A stretch of DNA of 64,000 nt, taken from the NCBI GenBank assembly GCA_028551475.1, contig CM052358.1, positions 24,392,853-24,456,852 of the forward strand. Direction: 5' to 3'. Source of the DNA: Casuarina equisetifolia. Its lineage: Eukaryota; Streptophyta; Magnoliopsida; Fagales; Casuarinaceae. The notes below the pieces were generated by a model, which saw only the letters and a program-made list of their open reading frames with translations, was not told the DNA's origin and did not search any database. The translations under genes and the position numbers were made by a program. Of this stretch, positions 45,080 through 58,115 are shown in pieces; position 1 is the first letter of the stretch; every line of letters starts with the position of its first letter.

Positions 45080-47155
45080 GTTTCATATAAATCTTTCTGC
45101 TTTTTTGCTTCTTCCAAGATTTTGTTACCATGAATCCAGGTTTAATGGCTGAAGACTGTGCGGTGAAGTTTGGTTCGGGCTTTTCCTGAAAATTGACTCA
45201 TTCTTGTGAAACGTATTGCATATTTTTAAAATGTAATCGCATGTATAATAGATTGAGCAGTTCAATTTAAGTCCTGGTGTTAAGGGTTCCATCATCTGTG
45301 GTTGCTCTTGATGAGATGCAATCTAAGTTACTGAGACAGAGTACAGTTCTGAAACTAATTATTTGTAAATTTATGTGATTGTGTGGTCAATATACATACA
45401 ACAACGCTAATAAACAGCCAAGATTGACATGGTTAAGAGTAAATCAATTTCTATGCCCATGAAGGTAGAAATCTATTTTATTTGGCGGCTTTAATATATT
45501 AAGGAAGATATTAGAGATTTTCTTTTTTAAACAATTCTCTCATTTTTGTCATTGGGACAATTCACCAAATACTACTAATTTGGGATTCTCAAAGTCTCTT
45601 ATTTGTTAGCACAACTTAAAAAGAAACATAAATTGATTTATTACATGTAAGTTACCATTTTGTTTTTATAGTTACAATATTCACTTTAATATAATTTTTT
45701 ATTTTACACCAAATATCTCTTACCTCTCCAAATACCCTCACCCAACAACGCGAATCACTCAAGAAATTCTTGACAGGTGCTATGACCGACATGTGAAAAG
45801 AAAGGAAGGTACTTTTTGTGGTCGTGTCTGTACTTGACAGGCATCTAAAACTTTAAGAGGAAGCATCCACGAATCTTAACTTAGAATCAGCCAGTGGTGT
45901 TGATCCGGGGTAAAGCTACTTTTTAAAGAAGCATATTATCTATAGATTCGATGGTTATGGCAATGGATAAGGCCTGTCTTCCTCCAAACCCCACCGCCCA
46001 TGCATCGACAGAACTCACTTTGTTGCCGTGTCCATTGTGTTGTCCCTTCAATGCCCATCAACCGCTCAACCGAGGAAGATTTGTCCAACATTAAGTGCTT
46101 GGGTTTGCATATTACTTTGGGCAGTGAATTTAACTGGGTATTGGGATTTATTATCCATTTACTTTAACATGAAGAAAGATAGGGGCCTTTCTAAGGTTAG
46201 CACTCATCACGGAGGATAAATTAGAAAAGAAGATTACTAAACTATTTAAGAGAAGAGGATAAATCTTTTTTGTCAGCAATTTGACTATAGCAGTTTAAAA
46301 CTTGGGTTGATAGTGAAGTGATAAAGCTGTTAATTTATGATCTTAAAGTCTCTAATTTAAGTTTTCTACACTTTTACTCATAAAGAAAGAAAAAAAAAAT
46401 CCAAACTCATCTTTATTTCAACAATTCATATTAGAGATAAGTCTATAATTTAATTCAAAAGTTTACTTGTGAAATAAGAAATTATTTTTTTTTATCTTTA
46501 AACAATATTTTATTCATAATTTTTTAATGTAAAAGTCTTTAACATTTCCTTACAAACCAAATATACATTGAACTTAATGTTAAATGAGATTAAATTACAA
46601 ACAAAATATATTCAAAAGATTCAAATGTTTACATTAGATTAACTTAAATTCTAATATTACATTAAAAATAAATTTATCATTAAACTCAAAAGTTAGATAA
46701 TAAAATTAAAAAATATTTTTTATATTTAAATATTAATCAAAATTATATTTTTTTAATATAAAACTTTTTTCACTAATGATTGGCACCCAATTTATCCAAA
46801 AAATAAAATATACATCCTAACCTTTCACTGATGACTTAAGCGAGAGCAATAAATGTAATAAAGGAGTAATTGACGTTGGAGGCTGAAGTATACACGCAAT
46901 TCAAAACTACTGCGGCTCTGTTTCCACAATCCAATACTAGATCCTTTCGTGGCCCGTGGACTGCGCAACCACATATAATTTGTAAGCACGAAGCACGTAC
47001 TATTCGTAGGAAGCGCCCAAGAAAGATTCCGGTTCGTTGACCATCCGAAGACCCAAAAAAGTTGAAACGATTTGTCGGATGTACAAGAAACTCGAACATC
47101 ACGGTACGGAAATGCATGTGGAAGCTTACTCAAGCTATTGACGAAGTTCAGTTGC
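45080..47155. other. Upstream part of duplication unit 1 of the MTP region
   Basis: There is no intact gene. From about 45385 the DNA is homologous to 52112 onward and to 63390 onward, with shared strings such as AGAGTAAA.C.ATTTCTATGC and GAAGGTAGAAATCTAT. About 45770-46110 is a decayed counterpart of the coding-like segment at 52663-53025. About 46830-47155 is the conserved MTP upstream region, matching 53550-53880. Confidence 0.65.
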
Positions 47156-47163
47156 TTTATAAG
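47156..47163 (+). promoter_or_regulatory. TATA box of MTP copy A
   Basis: TTTATAAG in AGTTGCTTTATAAGACG lies 67 bp before the ATG. The same box is at 53877-53884 in front of copy B. Confidence 0.6.
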
Positions 47164-47222
47164 ACGTTAGAGGGAGAGGCAGAGTGAGAAACAGGAGTTG
47201 GGTTCTGTGTTAGGATCCGGAA

Positions 47223-50200
47223 ATGGAGGATTCCGATCAGAAAACGCCGATGCTGGGGAAGCATGAGCGCTGGACGAGTCGACGGGGGCGACTTAGCCGC
47301 CGGTACTCGGTGAATTCGTTGAGGACCGAGTTTGTGTCAAGGCTGCCGGGGAAGGTCCGGTCTGGTCTTGACCCTGAGTCTACCTCCTTCGATCTCGATC
47401 TTTCCAAAACCAAAGGCTTAACTAAAGGTATTTTTGTCGTCCAACCTGCTTAACATTTTCTGGGTAGCTCATGATTTAACCGATGATTAGAATTAGATGC
47501 TTTTGAAACTCTGATTTTACGTTGATGTAATATCAAGCAGTGATTTTGAGTTCGAGCTCTGGGCCTCGGATAAACATGGTGTTAAAACAGGGGCTCTGTC
47601 GATTCTGCTTTTCATCTTTTACATGCTGTTTGGTTTTGCGTTGTTTTTAGGAGAGAAGAAGTATTATGAGAGCCAATTTGGGACCCTGAAGTCGTTTGAG
47701 CAAGTGGATGCTATGATAAGATCTGAGAGCATCGATGGGGAAGACCAGGACCCGGGGGACCTGGATGTGGAACAGGCTGAACAGGCTCAACATGAAAGAG
47801 CTATGAAGATATCCAACATTGCAAATGTTATACTTCTTGCCTTTAAGGTTGTTTGAGATCTATAGCTGTTTCTACACTTGGATGGCATTTTCTTCATTGT
47901 TTTATAGGATAATGAGCTGTGTCTCAGATGAAACTTCCTCTTTATCAGAATGGGCTAAAGGTTTGGACTGCCCTGCAAGAACAGGGTGTAGGTTCAGTTA
48001 GGGACTTCAACATCCCTCATTAAGGGTTTTCACTTCCGATTTGGTTGATGTTTAATATGATTTATGCGTCCATATTGCTTAAATATTGTCGTAATATCTT
48101 CTTTAAACTAGAAATTATGACTTAATTCTACCATCCGAAGATCTGTGCAGTCGAAGAAACTTATATAAAAGATATGTTCTCTACTTACAAACTAGTTTAA
48201 GACTTACAAAGTGGATGTGTAAGTTGCAGATAAAAAGAACACTAGAGAATTATATATGCAGTTCATATTGAAGCAAGTCAGAGAATTTGTTTCCTGTGAT
48301 GGAGTGAAACTGTGTTTTGTTACACCCTTAAATCATCTATTCACATGGTATGATGGTGTTTTTAACTCATTGCTTGTATGTTAACTTTTAGAGTTAACGA
48401 TTTGTATTACAATTTTCAGCTCTATGCTACAATCAAGAGTGGATCCATGGCAATAGCTGCATCAACACTGGATTCTTTACTTGATCTCATGGCTGGTTTC
48501 ATACTTTGGTTCACTCACCTGTCAATGAAGAAGATAAATATTTACAAATACCCTATAGGAAAGTTGAGAATGCAGCCAGTAGGGATAATCATCTTTGCTG
48601 CTGTCATGGCTACACTCGGTATGATGCAGTGCTTTAGCCTGTCATAAGTTTCTACTGTTGCTGTTTATTTGTTTCTATCTCATGATTGTTGGCTGCGATA
48701 TGTATGATGAACTTCTTTGTTACTTGAACTTGTCTTATTACTTTAAAGCAATGCAATTGCCTGTCTGTTGAATTCTCACCATGGCTACTAACATAGGCAA
48801 TGGAGATATGTTTTAGCTAATCAAAAACTATGGGAACTTTGATCATATTTGTTATACTTGGTTAAAGTTCTAATGAATGTTTTCTTGTTAGTTGCACCAG
48901 AGTACAGTAATCAGTGCCATGGTTGACAGACATAATGACCAAAAGACCTATAGTTTGCCAGGTAAAAAGGACGGCTTCTGAATCGAGTTTCATTCAGTAA
49001 TGCTTTAAGCACAAGCCAACTTAGAAGTTTCCATTTCATAATCAAGGATGGCTAGACCATTTACAAGAAGGATGATTCTAGGAGTAGCTTTTCACACAAT
49101 CAATTTTCTTCCCTCATAGAAAGCTTCCCTTTAAATTTGAAAGAAGTTTTTTGTCGGATGTGTTTTCATTTTTTCTTTTCGATAACTCACACACCCACTT
49201 ACTGACCATTGAAGTGTCAAACCTAAGATCAAGAGGTCCTAGGCAACACCTCCTCCCTGTTGAACTAAGTGCTTGTTGACTTGTTGGATTAGAAGATCAA
49301 TTGATAGACTTAGTACAATGAAGAAGCTTTTATTCATTTGCATTCCTAATCTTCCAATACTGCATAATCCGTTGTGTTTCTCACGGGCTTCTTACATTCT
49401 CAAACAGCAACTTGCGAACTTTTGCCTCTTCACATGTTAATGTTGTAATCTTGTGTCCCAACCGATTCAGAGCAATTGATTCTTTGAGAACTTAATACCA
49501 TAATGACACTATAAGAGGTTTTATTCTCTTCATAAAATTATGTCTTCTTAACTTCTGAGAATGTGTTGTTTCTTACAGGCTTTCAGATATTTCTCACGGC
49601 CGTAGAGCAACTAGTTGAAGACAGTCCTTCTGAAGATTTGACCTCAGATCAATTAATATGGTTGTGTGTAATCATGCTCTCTGCTACTGTGGTGAAATTA
49701 GCCCTCTGGATATACTGCAAGAACTCAGGAAACGAGATTGTCCGTGCATATGCAAAGGTTTCCTTCTTTAGTTTGAAATTCACAAGCTTCTCTTACATGC
49801 ATTATCCTTCTGATTATCAGCATCATAACTTCCTGAAATGGCAACACCCAGGATCACTTTTTTGATGTGGTAACGAATGTAGTTGGATTAGCTGCTGCTA
49901 TTCTTGGCGATAAATTCTACTGGTGGATTGACCCTGCTGGTGCTATCATCCTTGCAATATACACTATTACAAACTGGTCTAAAACTGTAATAGAAAATGC
50001 AGGTACTTCATTCGCCTCATCTTTGCTCTGTCTGATCTCTTCGTTTTCCTTACCTTCACGAGCCTTTGAAGCTTTGGTGGTAACAACACAAACAGCTATT
50101 CACTCTTTTGATCCTGATAAAGAAGTATAAAGAATGAAAAGGAAGTTCCTTTACAATCCAAGAAAATGTCTGTTAAATGTTTTCTTCTACTTTATCATGA

Positions 50201-51339
50201 CTCATTTATTGCCTTTTCCCTGCACAACTAATTGTTTTGATGTTTTTGAAGTCAGAATTGTTTTTTAGAATCTACTGCTTTCAGAGACTTTCTTTTCAAG
50301 CTAATGGATTTTTTTTCTTTTTTGTACTATTTATGGTTCAAATTATCAGTTTTGTAATAGGAAATGTGAATCGTATCTCAACCAAAAAAAAAAAAAAACA
50401 TTAAATATATCTTAATTTCACATTGCAATTATATTAAGATACCCTCTTGGTGCAGCTTCTCTTGTGGGACAGTCTGCACCTCCTGAAGTCTTGCAGAAGT
50501 TGACATATCTTGTCATAAGGCACCCTCGAGTCAAGCGCATTGACACCGTCCGAGCTTACACCTTTGGTGTACTCTATTTCGTAGAGGTTAGTCGTGTAAA
50601 TTTCAAATTAACTTGTTAGAAAATGAGGTTGTGGGTTTTATAGTGTTATTATATAGAAGGCTTTGTCCCTAAAATGGGTCAAAGTAGTATTTTATTTAAT
50701 TGAGCCATGAACTCTAATACGATATTAAAAGGTATATTTCATTCTTAAAAAAGGAATTGTAAGAAAGTGGGTGACAAGCTTTTGATCACAACTTTAGTCT
50801 TTAATCAACTCGTTTTATTTACCTAAATTGTAAACTCTGATACAATGTTAGAAAGTTATTTCCTTCTTAAAAACCAGACTGTTAGGAGGTGGTGAACATT
50901 ATTCGTTGACACAATTGCTGTTGGTGGCAAGCTTTTGATCACAAGTTTAGTGTCAATGAACTCATTTCTGCAAAAACTTTTTATTCTACAGTAAAAACCA
51001 ACCTCCATATACCTTTCTCTTTGAGGCACCTTTGTCAATTTCATTTCACTGGTAGGTTGGCACCACCGTTTATATCCTCTAAAGTTACATTATGTTCTAT
51101 GGCGCACCACAGCTTTAAATGTTTAGCAAGTAACGATCTTGATTTCATTGTTGAAACAGGTAGACATTGAAGTGCCTGAAGATTTGCCGTTGAAAGAAGC
51201 ACATGCCATTGGAGAGACCTTACAGATTAAGCTAGAGAAACTTCCTGAAGTTGAGAGGGCATTTGTTCATCTTGATTTTGAATGTGAACACAAGCCGGAG
51301 CACACGGTTCTCAGTCGCCTGCCCGACAGTCAGCCTTGA
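47223..51339 (+). CDS. Mn-type cation diffusion facilitator, metal tolerance protein (MTP9/MTP10-like), copy A
   Basis: Seven exons join in frame: 47223-47427, 47651-47847, 48420-48618, 49579-49757, 49852-50002, 50456-50586 and 51160-51339, giving 413 residues. The N-terminus is hydrophilic with [15 protein letters not shown]. The Mn-CDF signature [10 protein letters not shown] lies in a membrane segment encoded by exon 3, and the second metal site DHFFDVVTN opens exon 5. Further membrane segments include [13 protein letters not shown] and [17 protein letters not shown]. The cytosolic C-terminal domain carries [22 protein letters not shown] and [10 protein letters not shown]. Members of this group move Mn2+ (H+ antiport) out of the cytosol into endomembrane compartments. 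The organelle is not visible from sequence. It is the only intact copy of the tandem pair. Confidence 0.94.
49170..49290 (-). mobile_element. SINE-like short repeat in intron 3 of MTP copy A
   Basis: On the minus strand CACTTAGTTCAACAGGG and, about 45 bp on, TTAGGTTTGACACTTC resemble degraded pol III boxes. The same short family is seen at 55905-56020 (the paralogous position in copy B) and at 27408-27537. The two MTP introns share it, so it predates that duplication. Confidence 0.35.
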
Positions 51340-52662
51340 ATTTTGAATGTCTAAAACAGTTCCAGTTAAAGCACTTTCGTTACGTGCCTCTCAATCGGTT
51401 CTACATTTGTTCTTCCTTTTTTAGCTGTAATGATGGCCCTTTGTAAATGGTTATACAGTTACACACTAGTAAATGTGCTAATGAGTTTTGTAACGGCAGT
51501 TGTAATCGAAGAAATTCTCATACTAGAGTTTTAAAAAACTTGTTTCTTCCTTCTTTTCTGTCTGTTCACGTTTTTCACGTAAACTAAGGACAGAATGATC
51601 TCAAATTTTCCAAATTCTGCCTCATTCCAATCTGTTTGGTCTGATGATATCTAGGACTCTAACATTAGTATTAGAGACTTTTTGATCCAGATGACCGTTG
51701 GATAGAAATGCAAGTGATTTGAATGTTGTGTATTGTAATCAATAAGTTGTCTCCAACGAAACAGAAAATCTAGGTTTTGCATAGATAGAATCTAAAACAT
51801 CAAATACAAGAGTTGAAATATTATGAACAAGATAAGAACAAAAAATAAGTACCATTTTTTGAATCTATACTAAAAGTTTATAAGGCGAAATTTGAAGTCC
51901 ATTAATATATAGTATCACATCAATAAGCCCCTCAAAATTGGGGAAACATGTATAACTTCCTGATAACCAAACTCAAACCTTGGCATGAAGCTTTTTGCAA
52001 GTGGAGATATGGTGGGCCGACAGTGTAAGAGCTTCCTCCCATGTCCAGACACCATCAGATTGGTGGCCAGCCGACTAACCTATAACAAATTCTTGATTTG
52101 GGTGGTAGAGATCGTGTGATCAATATAGATAAAAAAAAAATACTAATGAAAGTAATTTAGAGTAAACCGATTTCTATGCTCACGAAGGTAGAAATCTATG
52201 ATATTTGGAGCCTCCATATAGTTCTCTCACTTTGGTTTTGGTTTGTAATGGTTCACAACACTAAAAACTGAAGTTCTCAAAGTTTCATATTTATTAGCAA
52301 TCTTGGAATAAACAAAAATTCAAAATTATAATTTTTTCTTGCGAAAATCATCAATTTGTTTTTACTATTAAAATATTCACCTCCACGCATTACCAATTTG
52401 TTATAAAAGAAAACATTATTATAAATAATACTAATGTGAAACATATATCTTCATTTTAGTATATCTTATTGCATCAAATATGAGAAACATTTTTTATAAA
52501 ATTTTAATCTACACAAAATTTAGTGCTTATGTAAATCTTATACTCTAATATTATATCAAAAATATTATTATTATTCTACTTAAAAAACATGTACATTCAA
52601 TAAATTAAAATATATTGATATTTTCACGTAACAACTACAATCATTCAACATGTTGATATTTC
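51340..52662. other. Spacer downstream of MTP copy A
   Basis: There is no gene here. The first 190 bp look like the 3' UTR and match 62911-63100. The rest matches 63110-64000 almost throughout; a second duplication unit begins near 52112. Confidence 0.65.
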
Positions 52663-53190
52663 TTGATACGTGAGATGACTGACATGTTGAAAAAGAAGAA
52701 GTGGATTATTGAAATCTTTTTGTGGTCGCCCACATGCAGGCTGATTGCTCCTGTCCTGCTCGCGTCTGTACTTGACAAGCATCTAAAACTTTATGAAGAA
52801 GAATCCACAAAGCTTAATTTAGTTCCTGGCAGTGATGTTGGTATGGAGTCACAGTATTTGTTAAGAAGTACACTATTTATAGAATCGACAGCTACGGCTA
52901 TTGTCGAGGCCTGTCTTCCAGCCAACCCCACTTCACATGTATCACAGAACTCATTCATTGCCGAGTCCAATGTGTGGTCTTCAATCTGCATGTCCCTTCA
53001 ATGCCCATCAACCATTCAACAGTAAGTGATTGGATTCGCATACTGACAATTGTAATAATATCAAAATCGACAAACTAATGCATTTTCAATCCATTTATTG
53101 CAGGCACCTTACGAGCATGTAGATGAAACCCACATTTATCCACTCCAAAGTCTTCAAGGAATTCAATAACAAGCAAAGCGGCAAGCAATA
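52663..53190 (+). pseudogene. Unidentified coding-like segment, duplicated
   Basis: An open frame of 120 codons (52663-53025) has ordinary codon use and reads like a folded protein (IAPVLLASVLDKHLKLYEEE, RSTLFIESTATAIVEACLPA). It could continue across an intron: a GT follows CAACA at 53022 and an AG precedes GCACCTTACGAGCATGTAGA at 53105. That second part reaches a stop within about 22 codons. A decayed version is at about 45770-46110. I do not recognise the family. It is most likely a captured or truncated exon of another gene that was copied with the MTP unit. Confidence 0.45.
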
Positions 53191-53876
53191 AGCTCTTCAA
53201 TTACATCCTTTGAAGGTGAAGGTACCTGGTTGTCTGGTGGCTGCACCAATTTGGACCCTCTTGATAGTTGTGCGTATGCCTCCTATCTGTCATAGATGCC
53301 AATAGTGTGAACCTCACTTACTTCAAGAGTTGGTTTAGGCAAACTTTGCTTGACCATTCCTTTATACTTAATCATCATAACGAAACTCCTTATCATGCAA
53401 GTAACCGAGTTATATCAAACACAATGTATATAGTGTTTAAATATATTTAAATATTATTCAAAAATTATATTTTTTCAATATAGAACTTTTGTCACCAGTG
53501 ATTGGCACACAAATTATCAAAAAAAGAAAATATTCATCCTAAACTTCTACTGATGACTTAAGCGAGAGCAATAAATGTAATAAAGGAGTAATTGACGTTG
53601 GAGGCTGAACTGTACACGCAATTCAATACTCATGCACCTCTGTTTCCACAATCCAATACCAGATCCCTCCCTGGCTCGTGGACTGCCAACCACGTATAAT
53701 TTTTAAACACGAAGAGCACTGTATTCGTAGGAAGCGCCCAAGAAAGATTCCAAGTCGTTGACCATCGGAAGGCCCAAAAAAGTTGAAACGATTTGTCGGA
53801 TTAACAGGAAGGTCGAATATCACGGTACTGAAATGCATGTGGAAGCTTACTCAAGCTATCGACGAAGTTCAGTTGC

Positions 53877-53884
53877 TTTATAAG
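53877..53884 (+). promoter_or_regulatory. TATA box of MTP copy B
   Basis: TTTATAAG lies 67 bp before the ATG at 53944, in an upstream region nearly the same as that of copy A. Confidence 0.5.
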
Positions 53885-56800
53885 AAGTTAGAGGGAGAAG
53901 CAGAGTGAGAAACAGGAGTTGGGTTCTGTGTTAGGATCCGGAAATGGAGGATTCCGACCAGAAAACGCCGATGCTGGGGAAGGATGAGTCGTGGACGAGT
54001 CGACGAGGGCGACTTAGCCGCCGATACTCGGTGAATTCATTGAGGAGAGGGTTCATGTCAAGGCTGCCGGGGAAGGTCCGGTCTGGTCTTGACCCTGAGT
54101 CTACCTCCTTCGACCTCGATCTTTCCAAAACCAGAGGCTTAACTAAAGGTATTTTTGTCGTCCAACCTGCTTAACATTTTCTGGGTAGCTCATGATTCAA
54201 GTGATGATTTGAATTTGATGCCTTTGAAACTCTGATTTTACGTTGATGTAATATCAAGCAGTGATTCTGAGTTCGAGCTCTGGCCCTAAGATTAACATGG
54301 TGTTGAAACAGGGGCCTTGTTGATTCCGCTTTTCATCTTTCACATGCTGTGCGGTTTTGTGTTGTCTGTAGGAGAGAAGAAGTATTATGAGAGACAATTT
54401 GGGACCCTAAGTCCTTTGAGGAAGTGGATGCTATGATACACTCTGAGAGCATCGATGGGGAAGACTTGGTCGCAGGGGCCCAGGATGAGGAACAGGCTCA
54501 ACAGGCTCAACATGAAAGAGCTATGGAGATATTCAACGGTGCAAATGCTATACTTTTCGCGTTTAAGGTTGCTTGAGATCAATAGCTGTTTCTACACTTG
54601 GATGGCATTTTCTTCATTGTTTTATAGGATAATGAGCTTTGGCTCAGATGAAACTTCTTTGTCAAAATGGGGTGAAGGTTTGGACTGCCCTGTAAGAACA
54701 GGGTGTAGGTTGAGTAAGGGACTTCAACATCCCTCATTAAGGGTTTTCACTTCCGATTGGGTTGATGTTTAATATGATTTATGTGTCCATATTGCTTAAA
54801 TATTGTCATAGTATCTCATTTAAAGTAGAAATTATGACTTAATTATACCGTCTGAAGATCTATGCAGTCGAAGAAACTTAGATAAAAGAAATGTTCTTTC
54901 CTTATAAGCTAGTTTAAGACTTACTAAGTGCATGTGTAAGCTGTAGATAAAAAGAACTCTAGAGAATTATATATGCAGTTCATATTGAAGCGAGTCAAAG
55001 AATTTGTTTTCTGTGATGGAGTGAAACTTTGTGTTCTTACACCCTTGAATCATCTATTCACATGGTATGATGGTGTTTTTAACTCATTGCTTGTATGTGA
55101 TTTTTTAAAGTTAACGATGTGTATTACAATTTTCAGCTCTATGCTACAATCAAGAGTGGATCCATGGCAATAGCTGCATCAACACTGGATTCTTTACTTG
55201 ATCTCATGGCTGGTTTCATACTTTGGTTCACTCACCCGACAATGAAGAACATAAATATTTACAAGTACCCGATAGGAAAGTTGAGGATGCAGCCAGTAGG
55301 CATAATCATCTTTGCTGCTGTCATGGCTACACTCTGTATGATGCAGTGCCTTAGCCTGTCATAAGTTTCTACTGTTGTTTGTTCTTTGTTTCTGTCTCAT
55401 GATTGCTGCCTGTGATATGTATGATGAACTTCTTTATTACTTGAACTTGTCTTATTGCATGAGGTATGTTTCGGTAGAAACATACAACTTTAAAGCAATG
55501 CAATTGCCTGTCTGTTGAATTCTCACCGTGATTATTAGCATAGGCAACGGAGATAATGTTTTAGTGAATCAAAAATTATGGGAACTTGATCATATTTCTT
55601 ATACTTGGTTAAAGTTCTAGTGGATGTTTTCTTGTTAGTTGGACCAGAATACAGTAATCAGTGCCGTGGTTGACATAATGACCAAAAGAACTATGGTTTG
55701 CCATGTTAAAAGGACGGCTTCTGAATCAAGTTTCATTCGTTAATGCTTTAAGCGCAAGCCAACTTAGAAGTTTCCATTTCATCATTAAGGATGGCTACAC
55801 CATTTACAAGAAGGATGAATCCAGGAGTAGTTTTTCACACAATCAATAATCTTCCCTCATAGCAAGCTTCCCTTTAAATTTGACAGAAGTTTTTTTTTTG
55901 GATTTTATTTTATTTTATTTCTTTCTAATAACTCACACACCCACTGTGCCTTTAGGGTGTCAAACCTAGGACCAAGAGGTCTCAAGCAACACTTGATCCC
56001 CACTAAGCTAAGCACTTGTTAACTTGTTAGATTAGAAGATCAATTGATAGACTTGGTAAAATAAAGAAACTTTTATTCATTTGCATTCTTAATCTTGCAA
56101 TATTGCATAATCCTTTGTGTTTCTCAAGGACTTCTTACATTCTCAAACAGCAACTTGCGAACTTTTGCCTCTTCACATGTTAATGTTGCAATCTTCTCTC
56201 CCAACATATTCAGAGAAATTGATTCTTTGAGAACTTAACACCATAATGACATTATAACAGGTTTTATTTTCTTCATAAAATTACGTCTTCTTAACTTCTG
56301 AGAGTGTGATATTTCTTTTAGCCTTTCGGATATTTCTCACGGCCATAGAGCAACTAGTTGAAGACACTCCTTCTGAAGATTTTCCCTCACATCAATTAAG
56401 ACGGTTGTGTGAAATCATGGTCTATGCTATTGTGATGAAATTAGCCCTCTGGAAATACTGCAAGAACTCAGGAAATGAGATTGTCCGTGCATATGCAAAG
56501 GTTTCCTTCTTTAGTTTGAAATTCACAAGCTTCTCTTACATGCATTATCCTTCTGATTATCAGCATCACTTCCTGAAATGCCAACACCCAGGATCACTTT
56601 TTTGATGTGGTAACGGATGTAGTTGGATTAGCTGCTGCTATTCTTGGCGATAAATTCTACTGGTGGATTGACCCTGCTGGTGCTATCATCCTTGCAGTAT
56701 ACACTATTACAAACTGGTCTAAAACTGTAATAGAAAATGCAGGTACTTCATTCGCCTCATCTTTGCTCTATCTGATCTCTTCGTTTTCCTTCCCTTCGCT

Positions 56801-57650
56801 AGCCTCTGAAGCTTTGGTGGTAACAACACAAACAGCTATTCACTCTTTTGATCCTGATAAAGAAGTATAAAGAATGAAAAGGAAGTTCCTTTACGATCCA
56901 AGAAAATTTCTGTTAAATGTTTTCTTCTACTTCATCATGACTCATTTTTTGCCTTTTCCCTACACAACTAATTGTTTTGATGTTTTTGAAGTCAAAATTG
57001 TTTTTTAGAATCTATTACTTTTAGAGACTTGCTTTTCAAGCTAATGGATTTTTTTTTTTTTGGACCATTTATGGTTCAAATTTTCAGTTTTGTAATAGGA
57101 AATGTGAATTGTATCTCAACCAAAAAAAAATTAGATATATCTTGATTTCACATTGCAATTATATTAAGATGGGTTTCTTGGTGCAGTTTCACTTGTGGGA
57201 CAGTCTGCACCTCCTGAAGTCTTGCAGAAGTTGACATATCTTGTCATAAGGCACCCTTGAGTCAAGTGCATTAACACCATCCGAGCTTACACCTTTGGTG
57301 TACTCTATTTCGTAGAGGTTAGTCATATAAATTTCAAATCAACTTGTTAGAAAGTGAGGTTGTGGGTTTTATCAATTTTATTCTATAGGAGGTCTTGTCC
57401 CTAAAATGGGTCAAAGTAGTATTTTATTTAATTGAGCCATGAACTCTAATACTATATTAAAAAGTATATTTCATTCTTAAAAAAGGAATTATAAGAAAGT
57501 GGGTGGCAAGCCTTTAATCACAACTCTAGTCTTAATAAACTTGTTTTATTTACCTAAATTGTGAACTCTGATACAATGTTAGAAAGCTATTTCCTCCCTA
57601 AAAACCCAACTGTTAGGAGGTTTATGGCAAGCTTTTGATCATGTTGATCA

Positions 57651-58115
57651 TGTAATAGTCCTATTGATGGTGTAAAGAATTAAACACAAAACGAGTAATA
57701 AGACGAGAGATACTAACTGAAAGAGACACCAAGAATGGCTTGGAAGATTTAGTCTTTCTCCCAATGTTTACTAATTTGGAATGAATACATGGATTGCTCA
57801 AAAGGGAACCCGAGATCTTTGCTGTTTACACAAACTGCTTTCAACTATTTTTAGTGCCTTTCCTTAAGCCTCTTACCCTTATTTATACAAGTCATTTAAC
57901 ATAACAAACTATTGCTAACTAAACAACAATCATAGCTATTGAAAGACACTAACAAAATGGCCTTTAGTCATAACTATCTTTAATCAGTTATTAACCAAGC
58001 CTTATTAATTACAACTACTCAACTAACAGTTTAACAGAACAACTAACCTCCACGTCATCTTGTTGATTGAAGCCTTATTGACTGATGTGGCATAGCTTGT
58101 AAAAGGAATGTTACA
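57651..58115 (-). repeat. 3' LTR of the Ty3/gypsy element
   Basis: It is 465 bp, running from TGTAATAGTCC to GGAATGTTACA on the + strand. By eye it is roughly 90 percent alike to 62041-62504, so the insertion is not recent. The polypurine tract AGTGGGGAGGGA (minus strand) abuts it at 58116. Confidence 0.9.

Noticed and set aside
46836-47133. Minus-strand frames upstream of MTP copy A, also present upstream of copy B
   Set aside because: Preserved only because the promoter region was duplicated; no protein-like features, and frames break between copies.
57671-57690. LTR starting at TGTAAAGAATTAAACAC
   Set aside because: Homology between the two ends continues about 20 bp further out to TGTAA at 57651 and 62041, and only those ends are bordered by GATCA and the PBS.
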